64,000 bases of DNA from the NCBI RefSeq assembly GCF_014066305.1, contig NW_023501047.1:1173401-1237400 (forward strand), given 5' to 3'. The position numbers and the translations under genes are program-made. This document shows, piece after piece, positions 36,505 to 47,532 of the stretch (within the stretch, counting starts at the first letter, position 1; each line of letters starts with the position of its first letter). Under the pieces are notes generated by a model. The model was not told where the DNA came from. It searched no databases and saw only the letters and a list, made by a program, of their open reading frames with translations. Source of the stretch: Letharia columbiana (lineage: Eukaryota; Ascomycota; Lecanoromycetes; Lecanorales; Parmeliaceae).

Positions 36505-37199
36505 AATTGAAAGCTGGACCCCGGAGTCAAAAGGACAGGACTGAGAATTAGATTTGAGAGTGATAGATGATGTAGTGAAGCAAGAACAAAGACAAATGTC
36601 GCCTGCCTGATCATGAGGGGTGCCAAGAACATTTTGCGCTAAGCCTTACTCGATTTGTGACTAAGCGGCTATTTTCGTTCTTGAATGGACACCTCACTTG
36701 GCTTGTCAGACTTCTGTCACTTATTTACCACCACCATCACCACGATCCTTTCTACTTGAATCATCCAATACAACACCTCCCAGATAGGTCGCTCACTACC
36801 AGCTTACCATCACACCATATAACCCATATCTTCAAAGGTTCGTTCTTGCTTAAGGCTTCAATCTTGGAGAAGGGGGAAGGACAGGCGGGTGTTGGAGACT
36901 GAGGAAAAATACTGGCGGTGGAACGCAATTTGTGTTTGCGGATACCAGGCATTCATGCTTGGTATTGAACATAGCTAGCAGTGACTTCAAAAACATCAGT
37001 GCCTCTGTCTTTTCAAGAGCATCGTATTGAGGTTGTGGTCTGCCTATTGTCGCAAGGGAAAAGCAATCATCAATAGCGCTTCGTGCAACGACCATTCCCT
37101 AAAAAACCACTCTTATCCAGCCAGCAGACATCCGTTTCCTTTCTGCGTCTTCCTCTAACCATACCAGCTCCTGTACCTTTGCAAACGTCAAAGCCCATC
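36505..37199. other. divergent intergenic region (I9 inhibitor / PCF11)
   Basis: About 0.7 kb between two divergent starts; both promoters should lie here. A CCACCATCACCACGA stretch at about 36729. No gene recognised. Confidence 0.45.
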
Positions 37200-39505
37200 A
37201 TGTCTGTTGGACTTCCTTCCGATGAAGTCGCTGAAGACTACAAAAACTCCCTCGAAGATCTGACTATCAACTCGAGATATGAGATCAGCAATCTAACTGT
37301 TATTGCAAAAGAGAACACAGAGCATGCTATGGCAATATCAAGGGTTTTGGAGAATCACATCAAGAGTGTAAGTATTTATACCTCTTCCGAAGAGTATTGT
37401 GATGGCAAGGAGTCGGGAATATCTTATCGATGACCATGCGAAGATGTTAGTAAGAAGAACCTAACGTCTCTGTAGACTCCTCCAGACCGCAAGCTACCAG
37501 CACTTTACGTCCTAGATTCTGTGGTTAAAAATGTTGGAACGCCCTACACGCTATTCCTTGGTCGTAATCTGTACACGATCTTCATGAATGCCTACAGCTT
37601 GGTCAACAATCAGGTACGCCGCAAGCTTGATGAGATGCTCAAGACATGGAAAGAGCCAGTGCCTGGATCACTGGATCCAAGGCCTGTATTTCCAGCTGAA
37701 ACTATCCGACCTATTGAGAATGCATTGATTAAAGCTCGCACTGCCGCCGTCCAGGCGCAACAACAGCAACAGTCTAGGGCCCAACAGGAGATGATGGCTC
37801 GCGGTCGACCAATGGCAACACCGAATCCACAGTGGCGCAATACCCCTACACCACCTCAAGCCCGCAGTCCTTACTACCCTCCGCCACAGCAAATGTACGG
37901 TCAGCAGAATATACCTAACGGTAACTATCAGGTAAATTAGATCTTTACTCGCTTTACTCTGCACGCGTACCTACTGACTCGGGAAGGCACGTTCGCAGTA
38001 TCCTCAGACTGCCATTTACCCTGCCCCACAGCCAACTACGACCAATTATCAGCAACCTTACCCACAGCCACCAGCGTACCCCCAGTACCAACATCCTCCA
38101 AACCACTCAGATCCCATACATCAAGACGTCGAAAAACTCATCAGTGCCGCACGATCTGAATTCTCGAGCAACGTCAACGATGACTCGCTGCGAATACGTC
38201 TGCAGGCTTTGCTAGCTCTGCAGGGTGCTTTGAAGTCGCAGACCCTTACACCCCAAGAATTTCAAGCCGCTCGGAACGAGGTCGCCCGGCTCTTCGCTGA
38301 GGTCTATGGAGCCTCTGGACCAGCGGCTTCGGCGCCTCCGCGTGCTTCGGTGTCGACTCCCTACGTACCTCCACAACAAATTTCCCCGCAGCAACGACCC
38401 GCACAGGTACCGGCACCGCAAAATCCGGACATTCAGTCCTTGCTATCGTCGAAGAACTTGGCCGATATCATTGCGAAGGCTCAGCAAGCGCCAGCGACTC
38501 CGCCAATCTCCCAGGCACCGTTCTCCCAAGCGCAACCAGCTCCACACAACTCGTCCACACCGTCTTCGTCGGCCAATCTAGGTGATATGCTGGCATCTCT
38601 CAAAGCCAAAGGTATCTTCTCTGGTACCTCAAGCACACCAGTCAATGGCTCCCATGGATATGCACCTCCGCCATCTGTCACGCAAACCCCACCAATTATA
38701 CCTGGAGGCTTCCCACGTCCGGCATTGATCAACGATGTTGAGGTTATATCGACATCGTTGAAGCGGTAGGTTTGATCATCTTCCGTCCACCCATTTCTAC
38801 TAACATTTGTAAGACCCCGGATCCACCACGTCTCAACGTTATACGAAGCTCGACCGAATCAATGCTCAACATGCGGTAGACGATTCCTCGCTACAGCAGA
38901 GGGTAAAGAGAAGAAGGCCCGTCATTTGGATTGGCATTTTCGAACGAACCAACGCCTAGCCGACTCTGCCAAGCGGGGCCAGAATCGAAGCTGGTACGTT
39001 GATGAGTTGGTAAGTCATTCCACTGTCTATTTCTCCATACTCTCCCACTAAAAAAGTCTAGGAATGGATTAAATCTCGTGACAATCCTGAGGATGCTCCA
39101 CTTACAGATGCCTCCTCCGATGCCGCAAGAGCTGCACTTGCTGCATCTCTCGCTGCAGCCGATCCTAAAAACAAGCACATCCCTGTACCATCCGACCCAG
39201 CTCTTGCCAATCAGCCATGTCCTATTTGCCAAGAGAAGTTCGATATGGTATGGAATGACGAAGTCCAGGACTTTGTATGGATGGATGCGATGAAAATTGG
39301 GACTAGAATTTATCATGCCAGCTGCCATTCTGAGGTGAAGAAAGAAGGCGGCACTACACCTGTGAGAACGAGCACGCCGGATAGTGTATTGGGGAAGAGG
39401 AAGGCGGTTAGTACTGAAACATGGTTGACTTTAGAAGATCAAGAATTGACCAGTCTCTAGGTCGGTGATTATAACGCAGGCAATGCAAAAGCGGTCAAGG
39501 CATGA
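37200..39505 (+). CDS. PCF11: mRNA cleavage and polyadenylation factor Pcf11
   Basis: Six exons (37200-37367, 37476-37931, 37999-38765, 38814-39009, 39062-39406, 39461-39505) give 658 aa. Pcf11, in cleavage factor IA, binds the RNA polymerase II C-terminal domain and couples 3'-end processing to termination. The N-terminal CTD-interacting domain is clear (EVAEDYKNSLEDLTINSRYE, LPALYVLDSVVKNVGTPYTL, FMNAYSLVNNQVRRKLDEML). A Gln/Pro-rich linker and a helical block (RIRLQALLALQGALKSQTLT) follow. The C-terminal part has a zinc-finger pair: CSTCGRRF...HLDWHF and CPICQEKFD...YHASCH, which bracket the Clp1-binding segment. It ends VLGKRKAVGDYN. All introns have good signals; the one at 38766-38813 has a CTAAC branch. 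Confidence 0.93.
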
Positions 39506-40031
39506 TGTTCGTAAGCGGTATTTGTGCATTTTGTGTTCTCACGTCTCCTCTTCTTCGGCATACTCGAGCGATCTTTTCTGCGCACCTCTTTCAACCATGC
39601 CTCTTGCATGCATAGAGGTTTTTGAAGTATCTTCCATTCTATCTTCGGCATCATTACACGCTCTTCTCCCATTAGGTTGTTGGGCTTTAGATCGGTGCTT
39701 GCCGAATCCCATGCTGCAGAACACAATGAACATTTGATCTGAACAAATCCACTCTCCCGCGCGACTTTTCTGTGCCTCAAATTCCTATACACCACGGACC
39801 TGCAGGATATTCGATACTCGTACACCCGAGTGCCGAAGATCAATGTCGCGTGTTTCTCGCATTTAGCCTAATATGCCTGCAGCCAGTGACGTACGACCCC
39901 GCATGGGCTTTCCCCACGAAGTGACAATGTCGTTCATTAAACCTTGAGGCCTCTGTACGAACTTCATCTCAACAATTGTCCTTCATATATACTCATAAAA
40001 CCTACCAAATTCGCCAGCACGGTCAATCATC
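39506..40031. other. intergenic between PCF11 and dehydrogenase gene
   Basis: PCF11 3' flank and the promoter of the next gene. Overlapping minus frames (39469-39843) have no domain. Confidence 0.45.
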
Positions 40032-41553
40032 ATGTCGTCGCCTCACACTATCCGTTGGGGAATCCTAGGTATGTTCCACTCCCTACAGCTTCACCATGCA
40101 ATGGTCCTGCTGCGTAACCTTCGACACCAGAGCTGACTTGAGACGCAGCAACCGGAGGCATCGCCGAGAGTGAGCTCATTTCACCTTCATCCCCCCTCAA
40201 TGGCCCACGTCTAACCAACACTCACGGTCTTAGATTTCGCCAAAGATCTAATGATTGACCCCTCCACCCGCTCCGTCTCCGATATAAAACACACCGTCAC
40301 TGCCGCCGCCTCCTCATCGTCCTCTTCCCGCGCCAAACAGTTCCTCGAATCCTGCAAATGCCCCGCCTCCGCCTCTGCTTACGGCTCCTACCAAGAACTC
40401 GTCAAGGATCCAAACGTCGACATAATCTACGTCGCCACCCCGCATTCACATCATTACCAGAACACCATGCTGTGCCTCCTAGCAGGCAAACACGTACTGT
40501 GCGAGAAGGCGTTCACTGTCAATGCGGCGCAGGCGAAGAAATTGGTTGAGACGGCTAAGAAGAAGAAGCTGTTCTTGATGGAAGCGGTTTGGACGAGGTT
40601 TTTCCCACTAAGCATTCAGATCAGGAAAATGATTGAGGATGGAGAGTTGGGGGCTGTGCATAGGGTCATTGCGGATTTGAGCTTCGGTCAGGACGTGGAG
40701 AATACGTGGGGCGCGGATGGCGCGAAGCATAGGATGGTGAACCCAGATTTGGCGGGTGGTGCTATGCTTGATCGTAAGTCGCTACCTCTAGCCATCGGTT
40801 CCTGCCCCCACCACCAAGGATGGTCTTGGGTAAACTAACACCATGGGCTGACTAGTGGGCGTCTACCCGCTAACGTGGTGCTTCCAAACCCTCTACCACA
40901 CCGTCCCCGCCTCCGACCGCAAAGCCCCCTCCGTCCTCGCAGCCGTCGAAAAGTACAGCACCGGCGCCGACGAAAAAACCTCCATCCTGCTTACCTTCCC
41001 CTCTGCCCCCGGCGGCAAACATACCGCTCACGGCATCGCCCTTACAAACTTCCGCGTCGCGACATTGCCTGATGGATTCAATACGGCCAAACCTGCTATT
41101 CGGATCCAAGGGACGAAGGGAGAGATTCAGGTCGATGGGCCGGCGTTCAGACCCACGCACTATAGGTTCATTCCCGCGGAGGATGATCTGGATCCGCAGG
41201 TTGTCAAGAAGGGGAGTAATGAGAAGGTGAGGGAGGTGGAGTGCGAGATTCCGGGACAGGGCATGTTTTGGGAGGCGGATGAGTGTGGTAGATGTATTAG
41301 GGATGTGAGTGAAACTTTTCCCCCCTTTTCGTGCCACGGTTTGGTCGGGAGACATGTTTTGCGGGCAGGGCATCTGTGCACGGCGAGAGACGCTGACATC
41401 GACTTTTCTTTTTCGTAGGGGAAGTTGGAAAGTGCGGGAATGGGATGGGAGGAGAGTATTGTGATCATGGAGACGATGGATCAGGTCAGGAAACAGGGAG
41501 GGGTCACGTACCCGGAGAAGATCGAGACGACGGAGTATCCAGTCTCCTTGTGA
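40032..41553 (+). CDS. Gfo/Idh/MocA NAD(P)-dependent dehydrogenase (dihydrodiol / D-xylose 1-dehydrogenase type)
   Basis: Five exons (40032-40068, 40149-40169, 40234-40773, 40856-41304, 41419-41553) give 393 aa. Exon 2 is only 21 nt and completes the dinucleotide-binding motif: WGILG joined to ATGGIAENFAKDL. The catalytic-domain landmarks follow: DPNVDIIYVATPHSHHYQNT, AGKHVLCEKAFTVNAAQAKK (EKA motif with catalytic Lys), FLMEAVWTRFFPL, RMVNPDLAGGAMLDLGVYPL, and a C-terminal beta-sheet half. These fit the eukaryotic dimeric dihydrodiol dehydrogenase/NADP D-xylose 1-dehydrogenase family, which oxidises aldoses or trans-dihydrodiols. The substrate cannot be told from sequence. It is a complete gene without breaks. 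Confidence 0.9.
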
Positions 41554-41731
41554 GTGGGAAGAGCGCAGGATGTGGACACGAAAAGCTCGAGCGACGACTG
41601 CTCGCTTGTACATAGATTTCCGGATGAATCATATTGTACATCAAAAGCCTCCCACCGCGAAGAGCGTGGTCTTTCCTCTATGCCGCGCTATTTTTTAAAT
41701 GATCATGAATCCCTAGCCACTCGGACCCGAA

Positions 41732-42957
41732 CTACCGCTTCTTATCACCCTTCCCCTTCCCATCCTTCTCCTGCTCCTTCAACTCCCCATCAACCCCATT
41801 GACCCCGTTAACCTCATCGCCCGCTTTCTTCCCATCCTTGTCCTTGTCCTTCCCCTCCTCTTCTTTCTTCGCATCCTTCTCTTCCTGCTGCTGCCGGTTC
41901 TGGATCTTATTCTCTATCAGGTCGTGGAACGCCGTGATCGCTCGTATCAGGCTGGACAGGTATATCGCCATCAGCTGATCATTCGTCTTCACAGACATGG
42001 CGCGCGCCAGTTCCGTATCGCCCTCTTTCCCCGCCCCTCCTTCCTGGCCTCCACTTATCGTCTCCGAGGGCGTGGCGGTCGGATTCGACAGGTTCGGGAG
42101 CAGGTTGAAGACGTCTTGGAGATTCCCCAGTATGGCGTGGTTGACGGGCAGTTCCTTGTCGATCACCTTCTGCAGGTACTGGCCGATGTCGCGGAGCCGG
42201 AGGTGCAGGCCTTGCAGGGATTGCAGTTGCGACGTTATGCGGGTGGAGAGGGTGCCGACGGCCACGTCGCGGATGTCGCGGAGGAGGTGCTCGACGCCGA
42301 TTTCTTCGGCTTCTTCGGCTTCGATTATTGACGGGGTATGCATGAAGGTCTTGCTCGTTGTCGTGCCGTCCTGTTAGCACCCCTTCCTGTCAGCGGCGGC
42401 TTTCAAACCCAAGAGGAGAGGTGGGAGAGAGGAGATTTACGTCTTTGATCTCCTCGACGGCGAAGTAGGCGTCTGTGGGCACACCGACTTCCTTCGGTTG
42501 CACATCTATGATGACGAGCAGTGGATTGGGCGTGTAGCGTTTAAACAGCTCGTTGATCTCGAGATCCGACGCTCGTAGTTTTGGGCCAGAATGGTACCAT
42601 CCTATCAGCTTTTCCCGCGCGTTGACTTTCTTGAACATGTCGTTCATGCCCTCCACGTAGTTGTGGTCCAGGAACCATACCGAGGGATCTTTTTCGTCTT
42701 CTTCAAAGGGTACTGCGTTTCCTCACATCAGCACATGCCTTGTAGGTACGACAGAGGCGTAAGGGAGAATCACCGGCAAAGCTGTTTGATACTCTCACGT
42801 TCTTGCCATCGTTCTGCCCCAGTAGCACGCCTACCACTCGCTTTCGTAGACCTTTGCCTGAGCGGCCGAAATGATCTGCGGCTGAGAGGAGGACGAGGGG
42901 GGCGACGGATACGGTTCGTGAGACGAGAGAGAGCGTTTCGGCTGTGGTGGCAGGCAT
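41732..42957 (-). CDS. RPN8: 26S proteasome regulatory subunit Rpn8
   Basis: Three exons (42957-42774, 42712-42441, 42370-41732) give 364 aa. Rpn8 is the catalytically silent MPN partner of the deubiquitinase Rpn11 in the proteasome lid. The MPN domain runs from [17 protein letters not shown] through [38 protein letters not shown] and [20 protein letters not shown] to PLLVIIDVQ. The metal-binding His-x-His of the JAMM motif is absent (HSGPKL), as expected for Rpn8. The C-terminal half ([52 protein letters not shown]) is the helical assembly region, and it ends in a Lys/Asp/Glu tail. An inverted-repeat element starts 113 bp upstream of the ATG. Confidence 0.95.
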
Positions 42958-43070
42958 CACGGAGGCGAGAGGTGGTGTGAGGTGTAGGTGGTGTTTGTTG
43001 AAGAAATGAGCTTCAAGCTCTCGGAGCACGCTAGGTTGAGATATCACGCTAGTCTTGTTTAGGACCGAAT

Positions 43071-43778
43071 TATGAGTTGCAAAACCAACGAGATTACTTA
43101 GCAAAATTAATTACGCGCCATCTCTATTTTTTTCCCCACCAAAATTTGTAGAGATCGTACGGAGTACTTCTCAACAATTACATTAGTCTCTACCTCTTAA
43201 TTCGTCTTACTTCCTAATCGGATAATTTTAAGACATAGACTAGTAAGTATACACTCTTTTTTTTAATATTTTTAACTAACCTAGATGTCTATAGCTACCC
43301 TCCCTCCCTCCCTCCCTCCACTAATACGCGATGCGGGCCACCCAAAGAAATACACATTCGCCAGCGAGTTTTAGACTACTCCTTAAGTCTTATTAGCGAC
43401 CTAATATAGTAGCTAAAGACGCCCATTCGAGTCGCGTAACGGGGTACCAATAAGAGCGTAATATTAAGATCTACGGCGATATAGTAATTCCTCGTAATCT
43501 ATATGTATCTGGGCGACCTCGTAGCCTCTTATCGGCTACTCTGAAGGCCCTACTTAAGTACCAGCGTCAAAAACCGTAACTCTATTAGGAGGAATTAGCA
43601 CGTTTTCTGAAAGAGAAGTGAGATATCGCGGTCCATAAGTCGACCATTTCGAGGGCCCTAAGTAAAGCTGGAACAACTCGTAGGTTCTCATCAAATTTTG
43701 GTGGGGCTGGCTACCAAAAAAATAGAGATGGCGCGCAATCAATTTTGCCAAGCAATCTCGTTGGTTTTGCAACTCATA
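43071..43778. mobile_element. 0.7-kb terminal-inverted-repeat element, non-autonomous (MITE-like)
   Basis: The left end (43071-43146) and the right end (43692-43778, reverse-complemented) share a ~63-bp terminal inverted repeat starting TATGAGTTGCAAAACCAACG and reaching CGCGCCATCTCTATTTTTTT, then a CCCCACCAAAATTTG block after a 9-bp insertion in the right arm. Within the 63 bp only four positions differ, and in each the left arm has A where the right has G after a T (TpG to TpA), the RIP signature. The sequence begins TA and ends TA, so a TA target duplication is possible. The 545-bp interior has no long frame; a 77-codon minus frame runs through the right arm. It includes a (CCCT)n run near 43300. 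It sits in the 5' flank of RPN8. Confidence 0.8.
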
Positions 43779-44139
43779 AAAAGGCACGTGATAAGGCAGG
43801 GCCGCTTCTAAATCGATGACACTCTTGACTGTTGGTATGACCGCAATTCGTGCAGATCCTCTGCATTAGTTTGGAGAATGGAAAGGTCTACTACCTGTAA
43901 CCTGGGCTAAGGGAATCTACAACGAAGACTGCTTGATTGTCATCCAGAGACTCTTGCCTCAATCTCCGAGGTCACATGAAGGGCAGTCCGCCATCAAATT
44001 ATACAGCAAGAGGATTTGCCCTGAATCTTCGCAACCCTAACAATTATATAGCAACACTCATAAGACTTACAAGGTAACCGTACCGCCATTTTAGGTGAGG
44101 AAACTATACCTCCCCCAAAAGCTCTGCTGCCTAATATAC
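43779..44139. other. intergenic
   Basis: Right flank of the inverted-repeat element and 3' flank of the NACHT-ankyrin relic; no gene recognised. Confidence 0.4.
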
Positions 44140-46039
44140 TTAAGACCGCAGAAGCTTTGCACCCAATTGCCGCGTCCTACACCGACGTCCCTTCAGCTGT
44201 CGTAGCAGCTTAGAAATTCTAAGCCTGGCGGTTCTCCTTGACGAGCGTCTCTGCTCAAGAAGAACAACGTACCGAGCCACATCGCTCGGCGTACAAAACC
44301 TTTTCGAAGTTGCTATTGTTGCATCCTCCCTACCAAAGGGATTGGGATCTGTATTAGCGTCGGCACCAACCATTACATCTATGAGTTCAGCCCAGTCACC
44401 ACTCCCACCCTTTGACTCCGGTTCAACGAGCTGGATAACATAGAGGAGTTTGCTCCACGGCGTGGTACCGGTTTGTTCTTGGTTCGGAGATGCACTGTAG
44501 TGTAAGAGCAATCGTACCATGTCTGGACTGGGGAAATTGTCATGCACTTCCAGATGTAGAGGCGGTTGTCCATAGGCATTCTTGATGTGACTAGGATCGC
44601 TCTCGAGCTTTTCCTTAACGTTCACGGTAAGGCCGGCAAAATGGCTTTCCCCAACATCCGCCCTCGTTGATCTAAGCAGTCAAGTCTGAAACGCCTTATG
44701 GTATCCAATCTCAAGTCCAGTTGGCGGGCTGTTGGGACGAAATTTGTTTCTGGTGAGAATGACACCTTCAATTTCATCCAGGATGGAAGATTCTGTACTG
44801 CCACGAGATATCTCAATCTCGTTTATTAATATGTCCAAGGTCCTTGTAAGGTCAGGGAGTAGATGAGATCGGTGATCGACCATGTCAAGGGCTCTCATGC
44901 CACGATTTGGCATCAGGCTCGCAATGAGCTTGATCTGAGCCAAGAGAACTCTGCATAGATAAGCTCTGAAATCGAACGGACGTTGCATCCTGCAAGCCAG
45001 CAGGTCTTGCACCTTCTGTCCGAGCAGAAAGTCCCTCACCGTTCTGTGCATGAAGTCGACTCTGTTTTTGAAGATCGTGTTTATGTGGTTCTCGCAAAAA
45101 GCCTCGATCGGGCCTGCGGATCTAGCATTTAGCCGCCTCCCCGTTAGGTTGCATCGATCAACAATTCATGGTCCACTCCAAGGCTGTATCTCCAGGTTCT
45201 CGGCGTAGGCTTCATCTGCCTCGTCCATGTCAAAATATAGCAGCACGGGGGAGGGTCGTCCAGACAACGCTACGGCGGTATGAAGGGTCTGGGCCATCTG
45301 CTCGTGATAGACGTCCTCGATGTTTCCCAGCATTTGGAGGTAAAATTTGTTCCCCTGCAAGGAGCGTTACCCATCTAGATCCGCATCCGGGAGGTCAGTC
45401 GGGAATTGGCGGAGCCTGTTTTGGAGAACAAGAAGGGTGTCTGCATTAGTCAAACCTCGGCGAAGAGAACGCACAACCAAAAATACCCAGACAAACACTC
45501 CTTGCGCTTCGTTGACAATTTCCTTTGCCAATTCTTCGTATCGATTATCTTGAACATTGAGCTGAGGGTATTCATTATCGCCGTCAAGCATATCCTTCAC
45601 GTAAATTTTGTTATCTGGAGCGTTCCAAGTCTTGAAGTAACAGCTTCCGATCCGCACTCTTCCCCAAGGCATTCTCGAAAACGTTCCAAGGACGGCTTGA
45701 CAGACAAATTTTGATAGCTTCTGACGTGGCCAGCCTAGACAAGACACTGATGATATCCGCATGCTCGCCATGACCAGAGAGGGAGAACCGCGAACGGGAA
45801 GGGAGAGAAACTCGGATTGTGACGGCAAATCTGATCCGTGCTAAGATGAGAGCCGGGGACGCGGTCGTTGTGAGTGGTGTTGAGGAATTGTATGAGTGGG
45901 AGAAGTGTAACCAGCTGGGCCAAGATATCTGGTCTCCGGAAACGTGGAGTGCCAGATCAATATCGAAGAAGAGATGGTGAAAATGCGGGGGAATTAATAG
46001 GATAAACCCTCGATGAAGGGGATCAACTTTTACATACAC
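44140..46039 (-). pseudogene. NACHT-ankyrin (NLR-like) gene, 5'-truncated and frameshifted
   Basis: Read on the minus strand, pieces of one protein appear in order but in different frames. First a NACHT fragment (IISVLSRLATSEAIKICLSS, then RPWNVFENALG), then YEELAKEIVNEAQGVFVWVF with SLRRGLTNADTLLVLQNRLR, then LGNIEDVYHEQMAQTLHTAV, then the winged-helix landmark MHRTVRDFLLGQKVQDLL, and last an ankyrin-type end (YGQPPLHLEVHDNF, MVRLLLHYSASPNQ). Frame changes occur near 45700, 45365 and 45100-45050 and near 44620, with stops between. No P-loop is found upstream, so the nucleotide-binding start is missing. Fungal proteins of this STAND class are linked to non-self recognition; this copy looks dead. 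No RIP bias is evident. Confidence 0.75.
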
Positions 46040-46617
46040 TACTCGTGGGAGTCGGATTTTGCAGGCCTCACGTCGCCGTCATCGCAGCATGTGGAGTTGA
46101 GAGACATCCATTCTCGATGAGCAGGGGCTCTCGCATCGCTCAATGAATGCATATCACGCACTCTTGCTCTAAATCCTCGCTTCCGCAAGGTTTGATAACA
46201 TGCGATCGATGATGACGGGCAGATCCTCAAGGTGGACGGAGCCTTGGCTCTAAGGCTTTGATGAGTCTGCGAGTCTCCAGGGTGCCGAATCTGTGACACT
46301 TGGACACTTCAAGGCCGTGTGTTTGTTTTCGAAATCATACGATGGGAGGGGTGATTGGAGCACTAAGGGATTGATGTATGGTATGACTGGCTTGAAAGTA
46401 CGCTTTCTCATGGATTATCTGGCGAACAACATTTACGCAGAGAAAAGCCGACATCGGCTCCCTTCCAATCATCGAACAAACAGCTTCCGCGGATTGTCCA
46501 TCAGCCACTGGCCCATCAAATTGGTCACCAATGTCACGGACATGTTTGAGGACATCTAACAAGAACGGAGTAATTTCCGGAATTTTGGAACGAAGATGAC
46601 ATAGCACTTTGACATTC
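46040..46617. other. intergenic
   Basis: Short minus frames (46335-46607) with helix-like composition but no recognised domain; no Walker A motif that would complete the neighbouring NACHT relic. Confidence 0.4.
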
Positions 46618-47532
46618 TCATCTCCTCACAGCAGTCAATCTGACCCCACCGACACTACCCCCTTCAAATACCTCGGCAATGGTATCATAAAAATTCTGTA
46701 GGTCCGCGTTGGGCTTTTCAGAGCCCCTGTAGTTCTCCGTGCGCGCGCGCACCAATCCTGTCCACTTCTCCGAGACATCTTCGAACGCGACCCCATCAAA
46801 GCCCGCGGCTGCTACATCGGCAACATATCTCGAGGCAGAGGGAAGGTAAGGACATGCCACGATCTCTCGCAACTGATGCAACTCCCTTTCAGTGAGATGC
46901 GATACTGCATCTCTCTGGCAGGACTTGTCGTACAAATCCTCAATGTACATCTTCCCCCCAGCTTTCAGAAACCGCGCGGCTTGTCGGAACACAGCCGATC
47001 GAGCCGATTCGGGTATGTGCATTATGCACATCAAAGACACTACATGGTCAAACCGTGCAGACGATGGTTTTCCATCACTGCCGACCACAACGAGACTCTC
47101 CGGCGTAAGGCGCAGGAAGTCCGCATTCACACTCCGTACCCTCTCCACGACGCGTGGGTCGACATTCCGCACGGTGATGCGTTGAGCGAGCTCGTGGTTC
47201 TCGCGCTGCAGTTCGATCCCAGTCACATGTGCGCCGTACTTGGACGCGAGGAAGCGGCCCGTGGCGCTGAAGCCTGATCCGATGTCTAGGACGTGCTGGT
47301 TCGGCTGTAGATCGAGCTGAGAGGCGCAGTGTTCGAGGGCGGTGTCGCCGTCATAGTGCATGCAGTCGACGGAGGAGGTGTCGGCGTTGGTCCATTTGGG
47401 CTTGGCGGCGAGGGAGGCGAGGAGAGTATGCGCTCGGGAAAGGTTGTACAGGGCTATGCTGGAGATGTACGGGTTGGTTTCATTGTCTTTTATTTCTCGG
47501 GGACTTTCTTCTTCGCTGGGTCCGACTGGCAT
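46618..47532 (-). CDS. class I SAM-dependent methyltransferase
   Basis: A single-exon frame of 304 aa. The Rossmann core is clear: motif I HVLDIGSGFSATGRFLASKY (residues 80-99), motif II AHVTGIELQ, SVNADFL (motif III region), and FDHVVSLMCIMHIPESARSA followed by FLKAGGKMYIEDLYDK. The DIGSG/GIEL pattern with a C-terminal EDVSEKW segment resembles the sarcosine/dimethylglycine and phosphoethanolamine N-methyltransferase group, so a small amine is a possible substrate, but that is weakly supported. Length suits a stand-alone small-molecule methyltransferase. It lies alone between two decayed genes with no biosynthetic neighbours, so no cluster is suggested. Confidence 0.8.
   Translation of the reverse strand: MPVGPSEEESPREIKDNETNPYISSIALYNLSRAHTLLASLAAKPKWTNADTSSVDCMHYDGDTALEHCASQLDLQPNQHVLDIGSGFSATGRFLASKYGAHVTGIELQRENHELAQRITVRNVDPRVVERVRSVNADFLRLTPESLVVVGSDGKPSSARFDHVVSLMCIMHIPESARSAVFRQAARFLKAGGKMYIEDLYDKSCQRDAVSHLTERELHQLREIVACPYLPSASRYVADVAAAGFDGVAFEDVSEKWTGLVRARTENYRGSEKPNADLQNFYDTIAEVFEGGSVGGVRLTAVRR

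Noticed and set aside
46618..47532. Methyltransferase as part of a secondary-metabolite cluster
   Set aside because: No synthase, oxidase, transporter or cluster regulator nearby; neighbours are a NACHT relic and a secreted-protein relic.
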